Shown in pieces: positions 27,091 to 41,900 of a stretch of 64,000 bases of DNA. Origin of the DNA: Camarhynchus parvulus (lineage: Eukaryota > Chordata > Aves > Passeriformes > Thraupidae). The position numbers were made by a program, and so were the translations under genes. The notes under the pieces are model-generated. The model saw only the letters and a program-made list of their open reading frames with translations. It had not been told where the DNA came from and searched no databases. Position 1 is the first letter of the stretch; every line of letters starts with the position of its first letter. The stretch spans positions 93,624,465 through 93,688,464 of the forward strand of contig NC_044572.1 in the NCBI RefSeq assembly GCF_901933205.1, written 5' to 3'.

Positions 27091-30000
27091 GTAAAAAGGA
27101 TAGCAAAAAGAAAGAGTCAACAAAACAAGCTCTGTAGAAATTCTCCCTCCTTTCTCCTACACAGGAGGAAAAATTAATCTCTCTCATATTAGGAACCAGG
27201 CAATGCTCTGTAGGTCACACTTGCCCACTCTTCTACCCTTTCCTTGCATTGCTTCTCTTTCTTGGCCCTGGGACTAATCTCTCTTCCTTTTTTCTTCTAC
27301 CGCCACAGACTTTGCTATTGCCTCCAGTCATCATAATGTCAAGCTCCAACCAACATGACTCCTTCCACCCAGGACCACATCAGCGTGGGGAAAAGCAAAG
27401 CGCCAAAGCCCTTCCTGCACAAAAAGAACAAGAATTATTCCTTTGAGGTCACTGCCATTCTTTCTGTGCAAGGAATCACAAAGGAATCACTCAAATATCA
27501 GTACTCAGTAATCACTCAGTAACCACTGAGAAACTGGGACACGAAGCTACAGAAGTTTGTGCCCATGCCAATAAGTTCCAAGGTCACATCAAGTATATTT
27601 CCATTATATTGAAGACTGAATATTTTCATTTGAAACAAAGCAAAAAACCCCAAACAAACAAAACCAAAACAAGATAACAAAAATAGGAGGAAAAATTAAT
27701 AGAAGATTCTCATACGATCACCTGGATTCTGATGCTGGGGCCCAATGTAAATATTAATTACCATGCATTTTACAGTTAAATGTGAGAGATGGTAAGACTG
27801 GAACACAGGCAACCTGCAGAGCAGTGACTCTACAACTGAATGCTCTGGGCAAGCAGCAGCCCAATGTTCAAGAAAATAAAAACTCAGAAGAGTTGAGAGT
27901 TCCAAGAGATTTTCCCATTTGTGAAATTTCTAAAGCAAAGCAAAACCCCGAAGAATACAGCTTCCTTTCTCTCTCATAAGAATGACCCTGAAGTTTCCAG
28001 AACATAAGTAAGGTTAGCTGTAGTGATAGTTCTTCTGTGATAGTCTGACAAAATTCCAACTGAATTCCATCATCATAAAATCTGTCAGAGATACAATGGG
28101 TCTTGTATGAATACATTTTTGCCGCCCAAGAGTTCTTAATGTCATTGGTATAATTAAGAAAGGAATTTATAGAGAATATGTAGGAGGAAAAAAAAGAAGA
28201 AAAAGATTGGGAGATGTGTGTGAGAGAGACCCTATGGATGGCAAAGGAAACCTACAAATACATCTTATAAAATATTGCTTCTTGATCCCCCAGAATTAAT
28301 TTGCACAACAGTCAACCTTGTGTGAAGGCTGCCTTCTCCAACATCTTCTCTTTAAGCTTTTCTTGCTTGACTGTGCAAAGTGTCATCTTTAATTCAGGTG
28401 AGTATGCTGATTTTCAGTAAAACCCCAGTGAAGGACACAACAGGTAAAAGTGCCTTAGCATGTGTTAAAGCATCTCTGATGTTGTGCAGCACTTCTACTC
28501 TGTTACTCATATTGCTTTATGCTTATTAACGACTTCTCTTTAGAGAGGAATTTTTTAATTAATGTGTGTTTCCATTATGAAAACCCTGTTTCATTTGGCA
28601 CAGAAATATCTTTTTGGTGTTTGTTACTAACCTAAGTTAACCTGCTTAGGCATCCATGATCACAAATTGAGTTAAAACCAAACAAATAAATGAACAAACA
28701 CCTGCTGACAGAAAATGAGGCGTAAGGAAGAATTCCTTTGACAGTCCTAATACTCTTCTGGATTTAAAAAATACATCAATTTGATTTGTGAGAATTCTGT
28801 TTTGAACTGTGGCCTGATCCTATTCAACTGATATATTGTTGAGAAACAAAACCCCATGCTTAATACGTTGCTTAAAAATTAAGAGTCAGGAATTATTAGA
28901 ACACAGTTAAAATATCTTCAGTCTCTTTTCCCCTCTGATATGGGTAGATGAATTTGAGAATCGAAAGTTAAACAACGAAGTGTAAAATACAATTATAGTG
29001 TAACATAAATACATTACACTCCAGAGATATCAGAATATCAACAGTAGTATTAAATCTGCCCTGAAGTAAAGAGGTATGAAGCAATTCATTAAAATAGAAG
29101 ACGAAAACCAGATCATTCTCCAGCTAACAACAGCCAACCTTTTTTTTTTTTCCAGGAAAAATCTAACAGTTTTATCCTGACTTACTTTATATGCAGATGC
29201 AGAACATGTGGAACATGTGGGATTTGCCTTCAGATGCTTTCCCTCTGTTTGAGGAATGGGAAACCAGCAGCAGAGTTGAAGATTCAGAAGCATTTTCTCT
29301 CCCTTTCCTGATCACTCTTGACTGCTAGATTACTGTGCATGATCAGTCAAATGAGATGCACTGGAGAAGTAGTCTACAATGAAAACTGGAAGCAAACCCA
29401 ACAAACCACAGTCTTCCACAGAAAGATTTACTTTTGAAAGCAACAGTATGCAAATATTATCTTATCTGGGTGTGCTTAATGGACATTACTGAGATAAGTG
29501 AGATATCTAGAGCTTTCCATTCAGTCAAAAGATAGATAAATACAGGAGTAGCTGCAATTCTTGATGTAAGATCCATGTTTTGTATTGTCTTTAAACCAAG
29601 TAGTAACAATTTTTTTTCATTAAACAGGCATATTTGGTTTTTTTAAAATTTGACATAGTTGCTGCTGAAATTTATAAAGTGTTGCCCACTGGGAGAGTTC
29701 TGTGGCAGAATACAACACAATAAAATAAAATTTTTAAAGGGACAAATTACTAGTAAAATCAAAGAAGTAAAATGGAAGTATTTCAAATGTGTGGGATAGA
29801 GTTCAGGAGATGAAAAATAACTGTGAAGAGACCTACCTATGCCAGAATTTCATCCGCTCAGAACTTGAGTGGAAAGAGAGGTCTTAAAGGAGAAGCATAT
29901 GTAAAGTTTGTTGCACATATCTACCTACTCCAATCCTCCTAGACACAATTTCCTCACAATCATGTTTAAATTTTGTTCATAATACTGTTTAAAATGAAGC

Positions 30001-32340
30001 TGAGTCCTAACATTAGCCCTCCACTTGTGTTATTGCTTGTGCCATCAAACCCACTAATAACAATAAGCATAGACAGCAATCTAGGATGGTTCTCATCCCA
30101 AAGAAACAGTCTGGCCTTTGTCTCTAAATCTAGCTCTCATCCACACACAGAAAAACCATCATTGAAAACAGAAAGGCAAGAGGGGCTAAAACTTAAAGCA
30201 GAAGGATTTATCAGTTGCTAATGGAATCACTAGGCGGTGTGTTACTGCAATTCAAAAGCCACCAGTCTTCTAATACTTTCCTGCAATTTTCCTTACAGTT
30301 TGCTCTCTTCTCTTGCAAAAGAAGCAACTGGGCAGCAATCATTTTAGGGGTACTCCTGAGAAATGTCTAAAGAGTGTGACAAAGCATGTGAAAAACATCC
30401 TCTTGGCTACAGGTGCATTTGGATACTTCAGCTTACCTCAGCTGTGTTAGAAACACAGAAGGTAGCACAGGCCCTGCAAGTAAAATGGCGGTGCACATAG
30501 GGATCTTATTTCTCACTTAAGTAAGGCTGATTTCAGGGCATAACATAAACATAGCTACCCTTGCAGATCAAGTATTTGACCAGGCCTTAAAATTATCTTA
30601 GCTCTTGTCAACTATAGATTATTTTGTAATGGAAAAAAATAATTAAACAAAAATTACGGGTGATCTCTATTGAAACTACTATATGATCATCTGAGATGAG
30701 CCTAAAACCCAGTAAAGATATATTATCATCAAGCTGCAGTGAGTGCTCAATGTTGAAATGAGCTATAAGTAATCAAATGCCGCCTCAGAAGCATTTTCCT
30801 GTGGCATTTTTCCTACTTTGCCATTGCTGGAACAGTTAAATGCAACCCATTCTGACCATATAATGGGTCCACTAGTGTGAAACATACCATAAATACAGAG
30901 TTGTCACTGTCCGCTCCATAAGTTTCCACGAGTAGCCCACGCAGGACATGGCTGCTTCCCACAGGTTACCATGCTATGCCCAATTGCCTGTTTCACTTAC
31001 AATCACATTAGCACTTTCTACACCAGAATCCTTAATTGTTGCTGTGCCCAGACATTGTAAATGAGTTAAATTCTTACAACACTTTGTTCTTAGTAAGATC
31101 ATTGCCTTCACAGCATTGTTACCAACCCCATTAACGCACAATGAAAACCGTGGTGTTGTTATCCACTTCCCTGCTCCCCTGCAATGACAGAAAGATCAAC
31201 AAATATTTAGGGATCTCCAAATGGATTTGGAATTTCTCACTTAAATTACTTATGTTTACTGCTTCTGGTCTGCCAGTGTTTCAGCATCTATTTTTGCAGA
31301 GAAAAATATAATTTAAAAGAAAAAAAAATACCACCACATAACAATCCAAATCATGCCAGTATATAATTTAAATCTATATGTTCACTGCAAAGTCAGACAA
31401 AGGAAATAATTAGAACTAAACTAACACCAAATATATACATTTGGTGTTCAGTCATGGATGCACATCTGTGTACAGCTGCAGAAATGTAGAGACTGAGACA
31501 GAACAGGAGGGTGGATAGTGAATCAAGCATTGGGGAGTGTCTGTTGCACAACACCTTCAGCTATCTCCTATTACACTGACCACAACCAGGCACTCAGAAA
31601 TTCATCAGGGAAAACAAAAAAAATAAAACAGTTTCTGGTTAAAGCATAATCGAATAATAGATTTTCACAATTTTTTCAAAAATTTTCAGTTCTTGTATTT
31701 GTACAATAATTACGAAAATAATACATTCTTTATAACAGCTTGCAAGATGTCTACTCTACAGACTTATAATCAGGAATAATTAAAAAGAAGACATGATTCT
31801 ATGAGCCAAGTATGTTGCAGGCACGCAAGAAAATGCTTATTTGTCAGATAGTTTGGGTAGTTTATATGGACAATAAACAACTAACTTAGAAGTATTATGC
31901 TTGTTTTTTGTGGGTTTGGTTTTTTTTTAACAGATGCACTTTTAAACTTATGTAAATAACAATTTTATCTGCTTGCAAAGAGATTTGACTGCTGAAGTAA
32001 AAGATATGAAATTTTCTTACACAGACTTGGATGAATCTGTCTCTGCTTTCTTTTCCTCATGGGTACTTTTTGTCTGCTTTAATATGCCAGAGGTCTTTAA
32101 AATAGCTGTCCTAATCATTATCTGAATCGACAGGAAAGGTACCAAATATATCAGAAATAAAAAAAATTAAAAACACATAAAACCAAAGCTTTAGACAATA
32201 AAGTAATCTGTCGGTACTTAAAGGTCATCTAGAAAATAGAGATAACTCTGCTCCTTGTTTGCAATAAAAACAGAGTCCAATTTACACTGAATTGATCAAG
32301 CAGTTTCTTTCTTTATATTTAAACACTTCCAAGAAGAGAT
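27091..32340. other. Intronic sequence, nothing firm recognised
   Basis: AT-rich. A perfect 10-bp hairpin lies at 31423-31448. The segment at about 30780-31150 keeps several CpGs and looks non-repetitive, but I cannot say more. Confidence 0.45.
31423..31448. repeat. Perfect 10-bp stem hairpin
   Basis: AACACCAAAT at 31423-31432 pairs exactly with ATTTGGTGTT at 31439-31448 around the loop ATATAC. Confidence 0.85.
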
Positions 32341-32550
32341 GAAAAAGATTGCACTGGCCAGGATGCTAGCCGGAAGAGGAATGGAAGGGCAGAGGGGACA
32401 AGGGAGGAACTTTAAATTTGCTTAACCCTGCAAAATGTAAACAATTGTCTCTATCCTCTCGGAAGCGCGCGGCACGGAGGTGACAGAACGCAGGTGTGGG
32501 CGTCCGTCATAACGGCGGCGGTTTGGCTGCGCGCAGCGGAGCCACGGTGA
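32341..32550. promoter_or_regulatory. CpG-rich micro-island, candidate alternative or lncRNA promoter
   Basis: About 15 CpGs fall within 32461-32565, the densest cluster in the window. Promoter-type motifs seen: ETS cores CCGGAAG at 32370-32376 and CGGAAG at 32460-32465, a CRE half-site CGTCA at 32505-32509, GCGCGC repeats, and the perfect 12-bp palindrome GCTGCGCGCAGC at 32526-32537 (NRF1-like). There is no TATA box. On the plus strand CACG|GTGAGA gives a strong splice donor with GT at 32547-32548, as expected at the end of a first exon. On the minus strand a GCCGCCGTTATGA start context opens a frame of only 19 codons. Either strand could be the transcribed one. Transcription is inferred, not shown. 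Confidence 0.4.
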
Positions 32551-32900
32551 GAGATTACACACCGACCTATTGGCAGAACATGGCAAGGGAGAATGTCAGA
32601 TTTCATATCCGCCAGACATCTACAGCAACTGATGCCTTGTAGTCAAAGGCTGTTAAATTACCTGTGAAGGTTACTGGCAGCCCTGAATGTTTTTCTCATT
32701 GTTTATTTAGTTCCAAAAGCACTTGGTCTTTGTGCTGATTGCCCTAACTGACAGCCCAGGAAATCTGGACTTTGTAAACAGGGCGCTGCTGTATTGAATT
32801 ACAGGTAACAAGTGTGTAATCAACCTGCTGGGGCTGGACCTTTGCAAAGAAATCTTCGGTATACAGACAAAAAGAATAGGTTTCAATACCGGGGAATCAA
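32551..32900. promoter_or_regulatory. Candidate conserved noncoding element next to the CpG micro-island
   Basis: Non-repetitive sequence with compact motifs: TGGACTTTG at 32766-32774 (HNF4/nuclear receptor-like) overlapping GTAAACA at 32774-32780 (forkhead core), and the palindrome CTTTGCAAAG at 32840-32849. It has no open frame of note. The call is based on texture and position beside the micro-island. Confidence 0.3.
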
Positions 32901-35900
32901 TTATGTGAGCAGATGAGTATAAAAAGAGATCAATTTAAATCCTTTGTGCTTATTTCCTATAGCATATTTAGAAAAAGAAAAGACCCTGACATACTGGAAA
33001 GGTAATTAAGCACTTTATTCATTGTTGCAATAATATTATAGGAATTAAAGGTGAATATTATTTGAAGCTCCCTCATTATAACCCATAAAACAGTATTAGT
33101 TGAACAGTCCTTAGCTGCAATATGCTTTTTAAAAATAAAAAGTAACAGCTTGCAGATTCTTGTACTTAAAGAAGAGTTTCTGTAGTGAAATTACATAAAC
33201 TGGAACAAAGACCAACCCAAAATGAATCAGTCATTTTTGATCCTCGAAAAGATAAGGAGAACCACTACAAAGCAGGGATCTAGTGAAGTCAAATATTGTG
33301 ATATTTCTGCATACTCAGACAACATAATAAAGTTCAACAAACACCCCCCCAGACCATAGATTTATATGAGATATTTAAACTGTAATTGTTAATTAAAAAG
33401 CATAAATAAAATCCAGTGGTAATCAGTCAACAGAATAACCCTATGCCAGAAAACATTGAGTCACTGAGTAGTACATGAGAGGAAATATTTTTTTCCTGTT
33501 TTTTTGGGTTATTTTTTAAATCATCAAGACAGGCCTGCTTTGCCTGTGACTGTGGCCACCATGGGCAATAACATTCACCAAATAAAGAAGAACTTAACAA
33601 TGAAGATTTCAAAATATAAACATCCGATGGTATTTCCTATCTGAACATCATTTATTAAAACAGATACCGTATGCTATCATCTTATTATGCCCCAAAGACT
33701 TGTTCTTGCAGTTTGAAATTACAAGAAAAACAAGGTTTCATTAATGCACTCACTGATGATGATAATTTTAGACTGCTTGCAGTATTGGAATGTATGCTTT
33801 GTTAAAGCAACTGGACTTACATTGCTAAATTTTATTCACTCTAGGGAAGCAGTTCTCTACTTTGGCATCCACAATTTCTTTTAAGTGCCTGAAAAACATG
33901 TTATAAAACTGACTTTCATTTCTGTTTGCTCATGTATCAGTATTTATGTACCAATATGTCCCTAAAAATTGAAATCCCTGACTTACTTGGGTGTGGGAGG
34001 TTATTTTTTGCAAATAAACAACAATATATGAAATACAACATTGTCTACTTATAAAACTTTCAACCAAACCTATTGCATGGGACAAGAGATGATGATAACT
34101 GACTGGGAACAATGGAAATACTAGAGCATTTCTAATCAGTTCTCTCCACCTGATTCAAGATCTAGACTACAACAGATATTTCTGACAGTTTCAGTAATAT
34201 TTATTCAAGACTATTAAAAAATTTTTGGTCAAAAGAGAAAGTCTGCTAACTTCTAATGACTGCGTATTAACAGATATGCCAATTGCCTACTATACTCTTC
34301 CTTCCTAACTAATATTCCTGTAAATACCTGCATTTTCAAGAGAAGAATAACATCGTTTCCCAAGCCAACACAAACAGCTGGTGAAGGATTTTTTAAATCT
34401 GACTCACAACAATAATAGCCTGTGACAGTGAGAAACACTGCTCCAGTGTTGCACTGTGTAAAACACACACATTTCTGTCCATTCCCAATGTACCACCTTT
34501 TGATTGTATTGGAGATCTGTCTGTTCTTGTCTCTTGAAAAGCAGTCGACATGAACATGATTTCACATTTTTCCAAAGTTCTTTTATATACTCTCTTTGAG
34601 ATGTTCACTTCCCATTTGCTTTCCAACACACTATACATAGTCATGATGACTAAAATCTCATATAGCATTGAAACGAAGGTTCCTATCATGTAAATATTAG
34701 CACATGTATTTAAGGTCTCAATTGATGCTCCCAAAATCAATGTTAATAATTTAGTTTTGCACTAAGTACATGAAAACCGACATTCATGGGTAAGAACTGA
34801 ACTGAATCAGCTTAGCACTTTATGGCACATGAAAATGGTAAATGTAAGGTTTCTATTTCTTCCCATTTTGGCTTTTTTTCTGAGGTACTCAGCAGCTAGA
34901 GCACCATGAAATGTACCACAGGGAGTCACAGCACCTGGCCTTTGCACTGTAGATGGAGAAAGGTGTAAAAACTCCAGCTTCTCTTCAGTGTTTTTACTCT
35001 CCTGAAGCTCGTATTTTTAGCTACTGTTTTTCTCCTCCCCTGTTTTTCCATTTTCTAGAAAGCAAAGTTAAAGGACTTCTTCAGAATTATTTGCTATACC
35101 GAGGCACTATTAAGCTAGATGTGGGCATGAACTCCCCCTTTTCAGAGTATTAACTGTCTATCTAAAATATTTATCTAAAATACAAACACAAACGCCATAC
35201 GGCTCCAGCCTTTCTTCTCACGGACAAACACTGTGTCATGTCAAGTGGAAGTGTACATCTTTCAGAATAAAGTCTCTATATGATCACTTCCTGCACTGAG
35301 CACCTCTCATAGACACATGGCAGCATTTACACTCAATGCCACAAAGCAGAGCCCGTTGTACAACAATGAAGCACTGCAGTCAATGCTGTACTCTTAACTA
35401 GATTCACATTGGTAATATATTGCTACAATTCTGCTTCAATTAAAAGCATATTTCAGCAGAAGCCCAGGATATGATAGCTGCTCTATGCATTTTAATAATA
35501 CAGATCAATGATGTCAGAATTCTACTTTACATAAATAAAGACTGATCATATTAAGACAAAATCCCACATAACCTAAATGTATATTGATGGCAGCAACCCA
35601 GAAACTGATCACAATCTTTACACTGTGGATAAAAATCAGTAAGCCTCTTTTAACTGACTTCAATGTTTCAAAAGCAAAAGTGTTTTATTCTCTCCAAGAT
35701 TAAAAAAACAAAACAACAAAAAACAGGGGAAAAAATAATCAATCTACAATACCAAACTCCAATGAAAATATTTAACTGGTTCTAAATATTAGCATAGGAG
35801 GAACATGTTATTAAATGACTTTTGCAGCTACTAAAGTCAAGCTAATTTATATTGCACTTATAAAGTTAATACAGGAAATACAAAATTTTTATTGCATTAG

Positions 35901-38900
35901 CAAAAATTTGGAAAGATTAAAATATTTATCCTTTATTTTCATGTCATGTAATTTTGTTTTAAATTTAGAACTCTTATGAACTGCTGGGCTACACCCTTAG
36001 CACAGGTCTCCCAGGGATTCTGTTACCGAAAACTTTCATATACATTTCTGCAAATTTCCACGTCTGGAGATTACACAGGTTAATATTTAGGGTTATTAAC
36101 AAAATTAGGAAAATTGCCATTACCTGTGACCCAGAATATGGTATATTACTGGAAAGGACCAAAATAGGTAGCAAATGTAACCCATGACAGTGTGGGCATT
36201 TGGAAGAACACACCTGTTTTTATTTATGTGAGTTCCAGTATCTCTAGAAAGTTACAGAAAATATTGATCCTTTGTATTAAAAATATCCATTCAATATGTT
36301 AAATTCTGAATTTTAATTGATTAATTGTGAAAAGCTAATATAGCATTTGATCAAAAGTACACCTTTCTTGCACATAATTAACCACAGGGCATAAGTGCTA
36401 GATTTAACTGGAAGATTAATAATAAAAAGTAAATCAATGCTTGTAGGAGAAGTATAGGCTGTTTATGAAACTATCTAACCCTACTGTAAGGGCACTGGCT
36501 CATTCTTGTCATATTAATAAAGATCAAAGTTATACAACAGAAGAAGCAACATGTATGTGCACAGCCCTCACTAGAAATCTTTTAACACAAGGTGTTCTGC
36601 TCTGGCTCTTGTTCAGGGCCAGAGTGCATCATACTTTGCAGTTTGGTCTTGCCATCTGATGTCCCTGTCTAAAACCTGTATATACTCTGTAAAGCATTAA
36701 ATCAGGAATATAATATCCTGGAAGTATTTCTCCTCCAGTGGAAAATATTGAAGTCATATGCCCAGGCTTTCCTGACTACTCAGAACTGGGCCAAGAAGTT
36801 CCTTGTAAATATTATTGTATTTATTGAACATATTGCTGGTGATACTCTATTTTTCTGCATTAAACAACACAATACTCCTTAACCAATGAATGCAAACTAG
36901 AGGGTATCTTAAATGCCTTTCCAAAAAGGTATAAACTTGGGTTGCATAGGTACAAAAGTAGGTACTTTTAGATAAGTAGATTATAAGATATATATGGAAA
37001 ATTTTATTTCACTATTTAATTGGTATAAGCTCTTATCTTTCAAGAGAAAATTGCATTACGTATTCTTTTCAGGAAAAGAAATACATGTTAAAAAAGAAGG
37101 AAAAAGAGAAGGCTGAGGAAAGGCTTGTGCAAAGCAGCCTGTAATTTAGATTTTCTCTACTGCTGCAAGAGTAAGTCTTATCTTGTAATAATCTACTAAG
37201 AATTCAGCTAGACCAGTAGCAGAGAAAAGGAAAAAAATAACAAAACAAACAAAACAAAAAGAACAAACCCCAAAGCCACTGCAATGTCCAGCTACCAGAC
37301 CAGTTCTAGAGCTTGAATGGTGGTAAAATCCTCAGGATAGTGAGCTGCTTTGGTCTTAAAAATGTCCAGCAGACTTGGTTGATAAAGAACTCACCTAAAC
37401 AAAAACAGCCTTTACACCACTGTAAGTAAATCCACATCAGGGAACGTTTCCATAATAGAACTGCAGAAAAGACACCTTCAGTTGAAAAGTGAAACAAGCA
37501 TAGAAGCTGTGCAGACCCAGAATGAAACCCACAAACTGAATTTGAATTAGTCAGACTGAATTAATGTAGTATAGCATGCCATTCCAGCATACCACTGCGG
37601 TGTGATACATTCTGCTTTGCTCAAAAATAATCAACCACTTGAAATATCAGCATCCTACAATTAAAAGAGTGAAAACAGTACTTATGAGAAGTACAATTAT
37701 TTCATACATAGGTTTGCTGCATTCAGTACAATGTATATTGCAAGAAAATGTTGCAACTCAAACTAACACATGATGAATACTGTAAAAAAGATAATGGTAT
37801 ACAACAATTCATTCATCATTAAGGCATTAAAGTATCCACAAAACTCTAAAAGAAGTTTATGGACCATGTTACACTTATGTCCCAACCAAAGGGCACAAGC
37901 AAATTTAATACTGATTATTAACAAAACTGATCTGTCAGCATCTTTAAAAAGTTAGTTAATAATTTTAATAAGCAGCTCCCCTATGTTCAGCAGTGATGAA
38001 ACTACACAACAGTGCACACAGTAAGAAACAGTATCTCAAAGTAAGAAACCGAATTGCTTTGTTGCACTTGGAGCTAGTACATTGTTGAAGAGACTTCACA
38101 ATTGTGTTACTTGCTTCTAATGTCTTACTAAGGGTTCTCCAAATACAGGAAGCATTATATTCCTGTGGAGTCATGTCTGTTGCTCCCCTTGAAGACCTAA
38201 TGGATGCAAGCACAGCTCCCACATCCAGGAGCAATATGGTCCTCCATTTCAGAACAGCATGAATGCAGTAATTCATAAAAAGATGTAACTGTTATCTAAC
38301 TCCAGTTAGAAACTTCCTCACTCACTTCCCAGAGCTGAAAAAATGTATCTCTATAAATGAAATGGGATTTAAAGCAAAGAAGAGCCATCATCATAGTGTG
38401 TCAAATGTAAGAAAAATACGTAAGACAGAATATGAATTTCTACTTAGTCTTTATTGAAATGATAAATGCAATTGAAGCAGTCTCAGGAGACTTGGACTAT
38501 GGAAAACACTATCAGCTGCCTGGAAAATACATTAAAACTGTTGGTCAACTCCATAATCGTATATTCAGCTGAAAGTTTGTCACTGGTGCTTTTTGCTGAC
38601 CAATTCAGCATCACTGGTTAGATCAAACAACATTGTGTTTGTATGCCAAACCTACAACGTCTGTCTTTGCTGCAGTGTCCACAACACAATATATCAGAAA
38701 TAGCCACACACAGCAGTTTTCTGCATCTCCTATACCTTTAACTTAATCAGACACAGTGTGACTCACAAACGTCTGAGATCATTTCTTTCTGCTTGCATGA
38801 GCTCAGGGAGGCCTCTTTAATTTATCACCAAATAAAGGCACAAATTGCTGGTGCTGGTGATTCTGGTATCAGCCTGCAGTTGCAAGAGTGAGAGACCTAT

Positions 38901-41900
38901 TGGTTCATATGACATTGTCTACTTTACAGCCTTGCTCTTTTTGACTAAATAATCTTTGATTGCTTCACAAAACTCTCTTAACTTCATCACTGGATCAAGC
39001 CAAACACTAAACAGTGTTTATGTTTCCACTTGGCTTCATTTGACTTTTAGAAACCTGGATATAATGCTTCCTTCCATGACTAAATACTTACAAGGTACCC
39101 ATGGTCAGGTTTAGATTCATTACATATATAAAAGTGAAATATAAAATTCAATGCCAGACCGTATTTAAAAATAATTTTTGCCGTATCTCACTAATGAAAA
39201 CATAGTGTTGCTTTAGAGGACGTACTGTTGGCGTGAATGACAATACAAAACCTATGTGCATCCTGTGCAGTCAGAAAGGGCTTGGCAAGGATTTATGACA
39301 CAGACAAAGGAATTGTTTCAAGGACATGTAGCAAAATAACCTGAAGTTATGAGACAAAAATACAGGACTAAGCAAGACCAGTCTGGAACAGCCTTCCTCA
39401 AGCTGGAATGGGCAAAAATAAAGTGCACTCAGAGTTGTTATCTCACTTCTTTTTTATCTCTGAACTTGATATTCATAATCTAGGAAAAGAATGTGCCATT
39501 TCTAGGTGAAATCTTTACAGCTTTAGAGGTACAGTCAGTGTAAGACCAATTGTACCATCTAGCCAGAAATTTGACTTATCTTTTGGGGTATTATTTTGTT
39601 CTTTTGTTTTGTTTCTTTGTAGTGCTACCTTTTTGCCAAAGAAGTGGTCTATTGATGACTCCTAAGTGTTTAGTTATGCTCTGCTTTGGAAAGTAAGACA
39701 GGACAAAGAAGAAAGACTATGGATCACGAGACAAGAGATTTAAAACCCACTCCAATTGGTTCACTGTGAAAAATGACAAAAAGTAACACTTTCTGGCTGA
39801 TATAAGGTTTACTTCAGATGCTCACTATCATTATAGAAAAGGAAAAAAAATCACATGCAAAGGTCAGATTCTGTCACTATTACTCACATTAGGCACTACC
39901 TTAACTTAACATGCCTCATGAAAAATTGAAGTCAAAATAATCTGACACATTATGGCAAAATGCCCTTTATCTAGCTCATACATCTATGAACAGACACTCC
40001 AATAACCATATTCAGGCTTTTAACGTTATTTTTAAAGACAATGTAGTGGACACAATTCTTTCATTCTTCTCCAGCAATTTTAAGCCGATCTTTATTGATA
40101 TTAGACAAACCATTCCTGACTTTTAATGGTGAAGGACTATGCTAAATTCAAGTGTCTACATCTGAGATTTAGGAAAATACTTCTTACCACTCAGAGTACT
40201 TATCTGAGAAAGCCTTTAATTGAATAGATTGTAATTCTAGACCTAATAAAGTAAGCTTTCTCAGATGAAGTAGAATGATGGTTATAAATGTTTAAATTAT
40301 AACTCAGACACTCCTCCTACATTCTTCTGATGTGAAATGTTCAGCATAAAAGCAGTAAATACTGTCTGGTTGTTATTTTAGTCACTCTTAAAGTATTGAT
40401 TTTATACTAAACATCAGGAAATTAAAACCTTAAGGTGAAACCAATGTTTTTTCACAAGTTTACAGCCAAGTCAGTAGAAGGTTTGTTTAAAATATCATTC
40501 ATAGCATATATTGACATTATAATATATCTGGTAATGATCAAACACAAAGGAAGATATAAGTGCACTTTACTACATATGCACATAAAAGAATATTACACAT
40601 GACTGTTTTAAAATTATATGTTTTAAGTGCTGTGATATTAAACATTTAATAATTTGGTAATTTCTTTCAAAGACAACTATTAAAATCAAGGAAGAAGAGG
40701 CCAAATGTCAGCTCTGCTGAACTCCTGCCTGGTCCTGAAGAGAAAGTATGTATGGGGAATGAGGACGAACCAATTTCTTCATTTTCTTGGACTAGATGAA
40801 GGTCAAATGTCTCCCACCATAAGATGGCTAAGTTCAGAGCTATTTAAGCTGAGGCCAGCTGCAGCTAATGATTCTTGATGATAAAAATCCACTGGAATAC
40901 TCTATGTCCTTCCTTCTACCCAACCCCGGCAACAAATGACCCAGTTTTAGGAGGTATTCAGATTCTACATTTGCCCTATCTACATCTGAGCAATTTTGGA
41001 CAATGAGGAAAAACCTATACAGGCTCTCTTGTTCATGCAGTTTGCTGTTTTATGGTACAAAGGCTGAAACAGCACAAGTTATGCAGAGCTTCACTCTGTG
41101 CCTGCTTAAGGTGAAGGGCGTGCTTGCACACTGGTCTGCAGAGCACAAGGAAACAGAGGTACTGTGAATCACACCTTTCCATCTTTACATCATCTGTAAA
41201 TTCAGAGTTTTTAACAGGAGCCATGTCAGACAGCTTATTCACATGAAGGCTGCAGTATTTACCAACCATCCTGACTGCAAAACACACTGAGATTAATGTC
41301 CCTGACCAGCAAATCCAGGGATGAGATGACACAGTTAGCCAGAATGGTATTTTAGATTTGGCACTGCTGCTGAGCAGGTCCCATAAAGGAGATACAGAAG
41401 AGACTTACAGAGTACTGCTATCAGCAGCCAAGTTGTGCCAGCAGTAAGGGGAACACTCTGTTTCTTCTCTTTGAAATACCTGTGCTTGCTCCCCCATTCT
41501 ACTCCTTACACACACAGCACTCATTACTTTTTTGAGATGAAGTCCTATCCAGAATTTCTATTTCCTTTTGCCATATTATTAAAGCCAGTGCATATCACTA
41601 TTAATATGCATGTCCATCACAGCAGAATAGGTTCAATTTTGATTTTGAAAAGATGCCCTGTATTAGGGGAAGACTAGTCCCTTGGGAGGCTGGGACTTGG
41701 CTGCAGGACCTTCTGTCAGCTCCCCAGCTAAGTCTGAAAGAGGCCTCATCCATACATCTGTGTCTGAACTGAGGATCCAACACAATTTCAGCAGGAGGCT
41801 GGACATTTACAAGGTAGTTAAGTATGTAACATGCTTACAGAATTGGACTTTAATTCCTCTTTAATTACCCCATTTCCTCTCTCTCTTGCTACAGATCTGA

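Noticed and set aside
34393..34740. 115-codon minus-strand frame with possible hydrophobic segments
   Set aside because: No recognisable family, no splice sites in register, and AT-rich composition readily gives hydrophobic translations.
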